Made by a program: the position numbers and the translations under genes
Notes under the pieces: generated by a model
Databases searched by the model: none
What the model saw: the letters and a program-made list of their open reading frames with translations, nothing else
What the model was told of the DNA's origin: nothing
Shown here: positions 1 through 7,683 of the stretch, piece after piece
Layout: the number at the start of each line of letters is the position of its first letter
How positions within the stretch are numbered: position 1 is the stretch's first letter
NCBI GenBank assembly: GCA_052386975.1
Contig: JBQTJQ010000110.1
Coordinates: 1-13,081, forward strand
Length of the DNA: 13,081 bases
Direction: 5' to 3'
DNA from: JACPFV01 sp052386975
GTDB lineage: Bacteria; Pseudomonadota; Gammaproteobacteria; Nevskiales; Nevskiaceae

Positions 1-875
1 CGCGCGTCGCGGCGCAGCGCGACGTCGCACCAGAAGAACGGCTGCCAGCTGTTCTGGCGCGTGTAGCGTCCGGCGCGCAGCACGATGCCGCAGGCGCGCC
101 GCCAGCCGGCTTCGAGCAGCACGCGCCACGCCAGTGCCAGTGCCGGCCCGAGTTTGAGGCGCCCGGTCGTGCCCTGCGTGGCGTAGATCTCGCGCGAGTG
201 CGCCAGGAACTCGTCGGCGCCGGCGACGTGCATGCCCATGATCAGCGCCATCAGCGTGTAGCGCCGCCGCTCGCCTTCGGTCTCGAAGCGCCGCGCCGAG
301 GTCGTCAGCCGTCCCGGCAGCAACGTCCACTGCCCGCTGGCCAACACCTTGGCGGCGATCAGCGGGTCTTCGAGGAACGGCAGGCGCTGGTCGAAGCCGC
401 CGAGCTCGCGAAAGTAATCCGCGCCGATCATCAGGCCCTGGTCGCCGTTGATGGTGCCGGGGCGGTTCAGCGCGGTTTTCTCCTCGAGGTAGCGGTAGAA
501 CAGCTCCTTGCCGCCGCGGGTGCGGGCGAAGCGCAGCGGCCAGTGGCCCGCCGCACGCGTCCCGGCCGCCCCGAGCGCGTCGAGCGCTTCGCGCAGCTGG
601 GTCGGGCTTTCCAGCCGCGAGTCGGCGTGGAGGAACAGCAGCATGCCGGCTCGCGCCGCGCGCGCGCCGGCGTTCATCTGCGCGCCGCGGCCGCGCGGGG
701 CGCTGACCAGCGTGGCGCCGGCGCGCGTGGCGACCTCGGGAGTGCCGTCGGTCGAGCCGCCGTCGGCGACGACGACCTGCAGCGCCACGCCGCTCTGCCC
801 GCGGAGATCTTCGAGCAGCGCTGGCAGGACGAACGCTTCGTTGAGCGTCGGGATGACGACGGTCAGGTCGGACAC
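1..875 (-). CDS. Family 2 glycosyltransferase, 3' end beyond window
   Basis: Probably transfers a sugar from a nucleotide-sugar donor; the acceptor is unknown. The 291 visible residues have a GT-A fold signature: an N-terminal VVIPTLNE strand (residues 6-13), ADGGSTDG (38-45), the PRGRGAQMNAGA segment (60-71), LHAD (82-85, the DxD-like metal/nucleotide site), GDQG (144-147) and FLEDP (167-171, where the acidic catalytic base of GT2 enzymes usually lies). The RGxGAQMNAGA plus FLHAD pattern resembles the TIGR04283 transferases named for arsenosugar biosynthesis, but this protein is longer and that function is not shown. The GTG start directly abuts the TAA of the GH5 gene (TAAGTG) and has no clear Shine-Dalgarno, so reinitiation after that gene is likely. 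There is no stop codon before base 1, so the C-terminus is missing. The fold is clear; the substrate is not. Confidence 0.85.
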   Translation of the reverse strand, partial: MSDLTVVIPTLNEAFVLPALLEDLRGQSGVALQVVVADGGSTDGTPEVATRAGATLVSAPRGRGAQMNAGARAARAGMLLFLHADSRLESPTQLREALDALGAAGTRAAGHWPLRFARTRGGKELFYRYLEEKTALNRPGTINGDQGLMIGADYFRELGGFDQRLPFLEDPLIAAKVLASGQWTLLPGRLTTSARRFETEGERRRYTLMALIMGMHVAGADEFLAHSREIYATQGTTGRLKLGPALALAWRVLLEAGWRRACGIVLRAGRYTRQNSWQPFFWCDVALRRDA

Positions 876-2006
876 TTACTGCGTGGCCAAACCCAGCGCT
901 TCGATCGCCAGCCCGTCCGGCTCGCGCTGGCCCGGCTCGCCCTGCACGATGCCGAACGCGCCGGCGTAGTCCCAGTGGGTCCAGCCGATGCCTTGCTGCT
1001 CGAGCGCGCTGCGCACGTCGGTGAGCCACGCCGCGCGGTCGGCGGCCAGCGCATGGGTCTTGAGCACGCCGAACTCGCTGCACCACACCGGCACGCGGTG
1101 GGTGCGGCCCCACTGCGCGGCGCTCTCGATCAGCGCGCCGATCCTGGCCTTGTCCCAGCGCTGCTCGCCGTGCCACTTCATCAGCTCGTGCGTCCCGGCC
1201 GGCGCCGACGCCAGCCGCGCCGCGACCGCCTCGGGCGAGGACGGGTAGGGAAAGTTGCGCAGCAGCTTCCATGCCGGGTCGCCCCAGTCGGCGCCCTGGT
1301 GGGTGAAGTTGTGCGGCTCGTAGAAGTGGAAGCTGTACACCACGTTCGCGTCGGCCAGCGGCTCGAGCATCTCGAGCTCGACGACTCCGGCGTAGCGATG
1401 GCCCGACACGATCAGCGTGTGTTTCGGCGCCACTGCGCGGATCTCGCCGGCCAGGGACTGCAGCAGCGCGCGCGAGGCGGCGGCGTCGCTCGTCTCGGGT
1501 TCGTTGAGCGGCTCGAACGCCAGCTTGTCGGCGGGCAGGTCGCGCAGCGCGCCGGCGAGCCAGCGCCAGAAACCGGCCAGCGCGACGCGGTCGGGTTCGC
1601 TGGCGACGAGCCGCGCCTTGGGCTCGGGCGGCAGCTGCGCGGCGAGCACGACCAGCAGCCCGGCCCGGTTCGCGCCTTCTATCGCGGCGCGCAGTCCGGC
1701 GAGGGCCTGCGGGCGCGGCAGCCCGCGCTCGTCCACCAGCGCCGCGGGATCCACCGGCACGCGCACGTGCTGGAGCCCGAGCGCGGCGAGGCGCGCCCAG
1801 TCCCGGCTGTCGGGCATGTAGTCGGCCTGGGCCGGGCCGTGCTGGAGCCAGGTCGACAGGTTCACGCCGCGGGTCAGGCGCGCCAGCGCGGGCGGCTGCG
1901 CCATCGCCGCGCCGGTCCCGTCGGACGGCGCGCGCCACTGCATCCAGGCGGCGACGCCAGCGCCGATGGCCAGCGCGAGCGCGATCCAGCTGCGCAGGCG
2001 CGTCAT
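876..2006 (-). CDS. Membrane-anchored GH5-type glycoside hydrolase (cellulase family)
   Basis: Retaining glycosidase of the GH5 / cellulase (TIM-barrel) type, 376 residues; the true substrate (beta-glucan, mannan or a self-made polysaccharide) cannot be read from the sequence. Visible motifs are RGVNLSTWL near residue 46, VRVPVD (81-86), FEPLNEPE with the likely acid/base Glu169, SFHFYEP (225-231), VWCSEFGV with the likely nucleophile Glu311, and THWDYAG (343-349), an aromatic wall typical of GH5. Residues 7-22 form one hydrophobic helix that is an uncleaved anchor or signal peptide, placing the enzyme in the periplasm or at the inner-membrane surface. The chosen ATG overlaps the stop of the upstream hydrolase gene (ATGA), which indicates translational coupling; an in-frame extension upstream would bury this hydrophobic segment behind 35 Arg/Ala-rich residues. 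The glycosyltransferase follows with no gap, suggesting a joint role in making and trimming an extracellular glycan. Confidence 0.87.
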   Translation of the reverse strand: MTRLRSWIALALAIGAGVAAWMQWRAPSDGTGAAMAQPPALARLTRGVNLSTWLQHGPAQADYMPDSRDWARLAALGLQHVRVPVDPAALVDERGLPRPQALAGLRAAIEGANRAGLLVVLAAQLPPEPKARLVASEPDRVALAGFWRWLAGALRDLPADKLAFEPLNEPETSDAAASRALLQSLAGEIRAVAPKHTLIVSGHRYAGVVELEMLEPLADANVVYSFHFYEPHNFTHQGADWGDPAWKLLRNFPYPSSPEAVAARLASAPAGTHELMKWHGEQRWDKARIGALIESAAQWGRTHRVPVWCSEFGVLKTHALAADRAAWLTDVRSALEQQGIGWTHWDYAGAFGIVQGEPGQREPDGLAIEALGLATQ

Positions 2007-2980
2007 GCGGCGTGCTGCGCCAGGAATTGCGGGATGCGCTCCTCGAGCCACCAGCGCGGGCGCAGCCGCGGGCCGGCGGCGCAGAAGCCGACGTGGCCGC
2101 CGTGCGCGCACAGTTCAATCGTCACGCTCGGCGAGAGCTGCGCCGCCGGCGGCACCACGTCGGGCGTCATGAACGGGTCGTCCGCCGCGTGGATCTCCAG
2201 CGCCGGCACCGCGACGCCGCGCAGGTACTGCGCGCTCGAGCTGCGCGCGTAATAGTCGTCGGCGTCGCGAAAGCCATTGAGCACCGCGGTGGCGGCGCTG
2301 TCGAAGTCGAAGAAATCCTTCGAGCGCATGATGCGGTCGAGGTCGATCGGCAGCGGCGTGCGCGCGTGCTTGCGCCGGATCATGCGCTGCAGCTCGCCCA
2401 TCAGGCGGCGCTGGTACAGGCGCGAAAAGCCCGTCCGCAGCTTCTCGGCGCAGTTGCGCAGGTTGAACGGCACGCACGCCGCGACCGCGGCGGCCAGCGG
2501 GGCGGCCGCGCCTTCCTCGCCGAGGTACTTCATCAGCACGTTGCCGCCGAGCGACCAGCCGACCGCGAACAGTTTCGTCTGCGGCTCGGTCGCGCGCAGC
2601 ATCGCCAGCAGCTCGCGCAGGTCCTGGGTGTCGCCCTGGTGGTAGTGGCGCGTCAGGCGGTTGGGCTCGGGGCCGGCGCCGCGGAACTGCAGGATCACCA
2701 CGCGCCAGCCCCGGGCCAGCAGCTTGCGCGCCAGCCCGCGCGCGTACTTGGAGTCGAAGCCGCCGGTCAGGCCGTGCAGCAGCACCACGAGCGGGCCGTG
2801 CTTCGGGTTGCGCGCGCACCACCCGAGGTCGACGAAATCCCCGTCCGGCAACTCGCGCCGCTCGATGCGCAGCTCGAGCCTGGGCGTCGGCCGCAGCAGC
2901 GGCAGCAGGGTCTGGACGTGGGCGTTGCGCAGCAGCGGGTGCGGCACGAACGCGCCGCGAACCACGCGTCCATGGGTCAT
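2003..2980 (-). CDS. YheT-family alpha/beta hydrolase
   Basis: Serine hydrolase/esterase of the YheT (UPF0017, EMB8/ABHD1-3) group, 325 residues against about 340 in E. coli YheT. The family hallmark RNAHVQTLLP (18-27) is present, followed by VVLLHGLTGG (65-74, oxyanion region), the nucleophile elbow GWSLGGN with Ser143, HAADDPF (264-270) holding the acid (Asp267 or Asp268), and AHGGHVGF with the catalytic His296. There is no signal peptide, so it is probably cytosolic, acting on a lipid or short-chain ester; the physiological substrate of the family is poorly known. The ATG at 2980 lies in the terminal GTCAT of a 72-bp palindromic repeat. The frame stays open upstream to a GTG at 3049, but those 23 residues are translated repeat, not YheT sequence. 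A GTG five codons downstream of the ATG is an alternative start. It overlaps the GH5 gene by 4 bp. Confidence 0.88.
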   Translation of the reverse strand: MTHGRVVRGAFVPHPLLRNAHVQTLLPLLRPTPRLELRIERRELPDGDFVDLGWCARNPKHGPLVVLLHGLTGGFDSKYARGLARKLLARGWRVVILQFRGAGPEPNRLTRHYHQGDTQDLRELLAMLRATEPQTKLFAVGWSLGGNVLMKYLGEEGAAAPLAAAVAACVPFNLRNCAEKLRTGFSRLYQRRLMGELQRMIRRKHARTPLPIDLDRIMRSKDFFDFDSAATAVLNGFRDADDYYARSSSAQYLRGVAVPALEIHAADDPFMTPDVVPPAAQLSPSVTIELCAHGGHVGFCAAGPRLRPRWWLEERIPQFLAQHAA

Positions 2981-3047
2981 CCCGAGGCGCGAAGCGCCGA
3001 GGGATCTTGCCGTTGAAAGCAGGATTCCTCGCTTCGCTCGGAATGAC
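2976..3047. repeat. 72-bp palindromic intergenic repeat, copy A
   Basis: Imperfect nested inverted repeat. The outer arms are GTCATCCCGAG (from 2976) and CTCGGAATGAC (to 3047); the inner arms are CGAGGGATCT (2998-3007) and AGGATTCCTCG (3021-3031), separated by about 13 bases. Copy B at 7609-7678 shares the same arms and order. The element fills essentially the whole space between the prolyl oligopeptidase stop and the hydrolase start, and its edge supplies the hydrolase ATG. It resembles the dispersed GTCATCCCGAGCG-type palindromes found in many bacterial genomes and could fold strongly in RNA of either strand. No coding role is inferred. Confidence 0.82.
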
Positions 3048-3050
3048 ACA

Positions 3051-5225
<2,175 letters not shown>

Positions 5226-5362
5226 GGAAATTTCCGGGGGACGTGCGAGGACGGCCAGATTAACCGAATCGCCGGCGTCTTTTGCCGCGGCTTGCCCGGG
5301 GGCGCGCTTTAGGGCATTTTGGCGCGGAAGTCGCCATCCGCCAGGGAAGAGGGGGCGCGTTG
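5226..5362. promoter_or_regulatory. Divergent intergenic region between the S9A peptidase and the OmpA cluster
   Basis: This 137-bp spacer must hold promoters for both directions. For the plus strand the best pair I can find is TTGCCC (5292-5297) and CATTTT (5315-5320) with a 17-bp spacer, a weak match to the sigma-70 consensus. For the minus strand a GTTAAT box (about 5259-5264 on the complement) could be a -10 element, without a convincing -35. No clear operator or riboswitch structure was seen. Confidence 0.35.
5344..5355 (+). promoter_or_regulatory. Strong purine-rich ribosome binding site deciding a TTG start
   Basis: GGGAAGAGGGGG lies 4-7 bases before two consecutive TTG codons (5360 and 5363). 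No ATG or GTG occurs in frame before the signal peptide, so this Shine-Dalgarno is the main evidence that the first OmpA-family gene starts with TTG here and not at the in-frame TTG at 5282. Confidence 0.65.
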
Positions 5363-6493
5363 TTGAAGAGTAAGAGGGGCGCGGCACTGTGCCGGCTAGG
5401 GATCGGCGCTGCGCTGGCCGTCCTGGCGGGTTCTGCCGCAGCGCAATACGAAGAGCCCATGGGGCTGCCGAGCTGGTACGCCGGCGGCCTCGTCGGCATG
5501 GGCTTTCCCGATTCCGCGCGCCAGGCCAAGGACGGCCTGAACCTGCAGCTCGTGATAGGCAAGGTGCTGGCCGAGTCGGTGGCGGTGGAGGGCAACCTGT
5601 TCGCGACCACTTTCGACGCCGACATGGCCGGCGGCGCCGACCACGAGCTCACCGGCGTCGGCGTGGATCTCACGCTGGGCACGCCCGACTACGGCTATCC
5701 GCTGTTCCTGCTCGGCGCCGGCATGGTGCAGCAGGACATCGGCGGCGTCGGCAAGTCCGAGACCTACGGCGAGCTGGGCGTCGGCGCTTACCTGCCGTGG
5801 CACTTCGGCGGCGAGCTGTGGCGCGTCGAGGCCCGTTATCACCTGGTCATGACCGACCATCCGGCCCTGCCGGGCGACGATCTGGTCGACGACCTGCGCC
5901 TGAACATCGGCGTGCTGTTCGCCTTCGGCCGCGAGGCGCCGGTGCGCGAGCCCGAGCCGGAGCCCGAGTCGCTGCCGCCCGCGCCGGTCGCGGCGCCCGT
6001 CGCCGTGCTGCCCGAGCCGGTGCTCGCGCCGCCGGTCGTGCCGGTCACGGCCCCCGCGGACGAGGACGGCGACGGCGTGCCCGACGGCGAGGATTCCTGC
6101 CCGCGCACCGTCCACGGCGCCAAGGTCGACGCCAAGGGTTGCGTGGTCCCGACCGACATCGTCCTGCGCGGCGCCTACTTCGGCTCGGGTTCCGCCAGCC
6201 TGACCGCCAGGGGCTACGAGTTGCTGCACTCGGTCGCCGCGGCGCTGAAGGCCGATCCGGAAATGCGGCTGGAGATCGAGGGCCACACCGATTCCACCGG
6301 CCCGGCCGACAAGAACATGCAGCTGTCGCAGCAGCGCGCCGACGTGGTGCGCGAGGTCCTGGTCTCGCTCGGCGTCGACTCGCGCCGGCTGGTCGCCAAA
6401 GGCTATGGCGAGACCCGCCTGCTCAATCGCGACCGGACGGTGGAGGAGCGGGCGCAGAACCGGCGCGTGCAATTCCGGCGCCTGGACCGTTGA
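5363..6493 (+). CDS. OprF-like outer-membrane protein: beta-barrel, TSP3 motif, OmpA domain
   Basis: Structural outer-membrane protein that ties the outer membrane to peptidoglycan, 376 residues. Residues 1-27 are a signal peptide (KSKR, hydrophobic run, cleavage at SAAA/Q). Residues about 37-189 alternate as amphipathic strands with aromatic ends (SWYAGGLVGMGF, LRLNIGVLFAFG), consistent with an eight-stranded barrel. A Pro/Glu-rich linker (about 190-232) leads to an acidic thrombospondin type 3 motif, DEDGDGVPDGEDSCP, ending in KGC; its two Cys (246, 260) may form a disulfide as in OprF. The OmpA domain (about 272-376) has the peptidoglycan-contact residues Asp310 (GHTDSTG) and Arg325 (LSQQRA), spaced 15 apart as in characterised OmpA domains. 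The TTG start at 5363 (or 5360) is set by a strong purine-rich site. Its TGA shares one base with the next ATG (TGATG), so the pair is coupled. Confidence 0.9.
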   Translation: MKSKRGAALCRLGIGAALAVLAGSAAAQYEEPMGLPSWYAGGLVGMGFPDSARQAKDGLNLQLVIGKVLAESVAVEGNLFATTFDADMAGGADHELTGVGVDLTLGTPDYGYPLFLLGAGMVQQDIGGVGKSETYGELGVGAYLPWHFGGELWRVEARYHLVMTDHPALPGDDLVDDLRLNIGVLFAFGREAPVREPEPEPESLPPAPVAAPVAVLPEPVLAPPVVPVTAPADEDGDGVPDGEDSCPRTVHGAKVDAKGCVVPTDIVLRGAYFGSGSASLTARGYELLHSVAAALKADPEMRLEIEGHTDSTGPADKNMQLSQQRADVVREVLVSLGVDSRRLVAKGYGETRLLNRDRTVEERAQNRRVQFRRLDR

Positions 6494-6897
6494 TGAAGCG
6501 CCTCGCTGCGGCCGCATTCGCCGCCGTCGTCGCGCTGGCCGGCGCCGACTCGTCGGCCGACGCGCCGGTCGGCGAGGCCGCGTACTTCGGTTCGAGCTCC
6601 GCCAGCGTGACCGCCGACGGCTTCGGGTCGCTGCACGCGCTGGCCGAGGCGATGAAGGCCGATCCGATGCTGCGCGTCGAGGTCGCGGGCCACGCCGACA
6701 CCAGCGGCCCGGACGAGCTGAACATGCAGCTGTCGCGCCAGCGCGCCGTCGTGGTGCGCGAGTTCCTGGTGGCCTACGGCGTCGACCCCGGCCGCCTGGT
6801 GGCGCGGGCCTACGGCGAGACGCGGCCGGTGAACGACAACAGCACGCGCGAACTGCGGTCCTGGAACCGGCGCGTGCAGTTCCGCCGCGTGGAGTGA
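6493..6897 (+). CDS. Small secreted stand-alone OmpA domain protein
   Basis: Peptidoglycan-binding protein of 134 residues containing only a signal peptide (MKRLAAAAFAAVVALA, cleavage around residues 16-24) and an OmpA domain (about 29-134). Asp69 in GHADTSG and Arg84 in LSRQRA are the expected diaminopimelate-contact pair, 15 residues apart, and the domain ends with the NRRVQFRR motif. There is no barrel, no TSP3 motif and no lipobox Cys, so nothing visible anchors it to the outer membrane; it should be soluble in the periplasm and held by peptidoglycan. Its domain is very close to that of the preceding gene (shared YFGS.SAS, MQLS.QRA.VVRE, YGETR), suggesting a partial tandem duplication. 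It is coupled by a TGATG overlap upstream and 4 bases from the next gene. Confidence 0.87.
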   Translation: MKRLAAAAFAAVVALAGADSSADAPVGEAAYFGSSSASVTADGFGSLHALAEAMKADPMLRVEVAGHADTSGPDELNMQLSRQRAVVVREFLVAYGVDPGRLVARAYGETRPVNDNSTRELRSWNRRVQFRRVE

Positions 6898-6901
6898 CGC
6901 C

Positions 6902-7600
6902 ATGACGCTCGCCCCGTTGCTGATCCTGCTGGCGGCCGCCAGCCCCACCGCGACGATCTGCACGTCGGTGCTGCCGGGCGAGGGCGAGCGCAACGCCGGC
7001 ATCGACGACGACCGCGACGGCATCCCCGACTCCGACGACTGGTGCGCGCTGTCGCCCGCCGGCACGCGCGTCGCGCCCAACGGCTGCGCCGACTGGGAAG
7101 TGCCGGTGGTGTGCACCGCCGCGCCGGTGATCCCGCCGCCGCCGCCGCCGAAAGTCGAGCCGAAGGATTCCGACGGTGACGGCGTCGACGACACGATCGA
7201 CCAGTGCCCCGGCAACTTCCGCGCCACGGCGGTGGACGCGCGCGGCTGCGTGCTGCTCGACCAGCTGGTGCTGACCGGCACCAACTTCGAGATGGGCTCG
7301 GCCACGCTCAAGGCCGAGGCCGCGCCGACGCTGCGCCTGGTGGTGCAGGCGATGCTGGCCAATCCGGGCCTGCAGGTCGAGGTCGGCGGGCACACCGACT
7401 CGGTCGGCCCGGACGCGCTGAACCAGCGCCTGTCGCTGCGCCGCGCGAACTCCGTGAAGGATTTCCTGGTGGGCGAGGGCATCGACGCCGCGCGCCTGGC
7501 CGCCGTCGGCTACGGCGAGGCCGCGCCCGCCGAAAGCAACGAGACCGCCGAAGGCCGCGCCGCCAACCGCCGCGTGGCGTTCAAGGCGATTTCGCCCTAG
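6902..7600 (+). CDS. OmpA-domain protein with two TSP3-like acidic motifs, no barrel
   Basis: Envelope protein of 232 residues. The N-terminus (MTLAPLLILLAAASPTATIC) is hydrophobic but lacks the usual Lys/Arg, so it is an atypical signal sequence. Two calcium-binding-like motifs follow, DDDRDGIPDSDDWC (35-48) and DSDGDGVDDTIDQC (89-102), separated by a linker with six consecutive prolines (78-83). Six Cys (20, 48, 62, 71, 102, 116) could form disulfides. The OmpA domain (about 121-232) has Asp166 in GHTDSVG and Arg181 in LSLRRA, spaced 15 apart. A GGAG at 6891-6894, inside the end of the previous gene, lies 7 bases before the ATG and supports this start. It looks like an OmpA/OprF linker plus OmpA half without the barrel, probably working with the first gene's product. 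The stop codon lies inside a 10-bp hairpin. Confidence 0.87.
   Translation: MTLAPLLILLAAASPTATICTSVLPGEGERNAGIDDDRDGIPDSDDWCALSPAGTRVAPNGCADWEVPVVCTAAPVIPPPPPPKVEPKDSDGDGVDDTIDQCPGNFRATAVDARGCVLLDQLVLTGTNFEMGSATLKAEAAPTLRLVVQAMLANPGLQVEVGGHTDSVGPDALNQRLSLRRANSVKDFLVGEGIDAARLAAVGYGEAAPAESNETAEGRAANRRVAFKAISP
7133..7150 (+). repeat. (CCG)6 trinucleotide run coding six prolines
   Basis: Six CCG codons in a row encode Pro78-Pro83 of the third OmpA-domain protein, in the linker between its two acidic motifs. Such tracts can change length by slippage without breaking the frame, and six prolines are expected to need EF-P for efficient translation. Confidence 0.75.
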
Positions 7601-7609
7601 GCGAAATCG
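7587..7609 (+). terminator. Hairpin spanning the stop codon at the end of the OmpA cluster
   Basis: CGATTTCGCC (7587-7596) pairs perfectly with GGCGAAATCG (7600-7609) around a 3-nt loop; the TAG stop (7598-7600) lies in the loop and first pair. No T-run follows, so it is not a canonical intrinsic terminator. It leads straight into repeat copy B, another strong foldback, and the two together probably end or protect the OmpA-cluster mRNA. Confidence 0.45.
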
Positions 7610-7678
7610 TCCCGAGCGCGCTTTGCGCGCGAGGGATCTTGCTTCTGAAGCGAGATCCCTCGCTACGCTCGGGATGAC
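7609..7678. repeat. 70-bp palindromic intergenic repeat, copy B
   Basis: Second copy of the element at 2976-3047. The outer arms are GTCCCGAGCG (7609-7618, missing the AT of copy A) and CGCTCGGGATGAC (7666-7678); the inner arms CGAGGGATCT (7630-7639) and AGATCCCTCG (7653-7662) are perfectly complementary. It occupies nearly all of the space between the convergent 3' ends of the OmpA cluster and the patatin gene, a position where a bidirectional terminator or RNA-protecting foldback would be useful. Confidence 0.82.
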
Positions 7679-7683
7679 ACGCG

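Noticed and set aside
198..2252. Long plus-strand open frame of 684 codons opposite the GH5 and glycosyltransferase genes
   Set aside because: The translation is Arg/Gln/Ala/His-rich with no recognisable domain; the opposite strand encodes clear catalytic motifs. High GC removes stop codons from antisense frames.
5226..5387. Upstream in-frame extension of the prolyl oligopeptidase (54 extra residues)
   Set aside because: It would bury a clear signal peptide and would overlap the start region of the divergent OmpA gene.
6956..6961. Lipoprotein signal (Cys20 after TATI) in the third OmpA-domain protein
   Set aside because: Ile at the -1 position does not fit a lipobox, which needs a small residue there.
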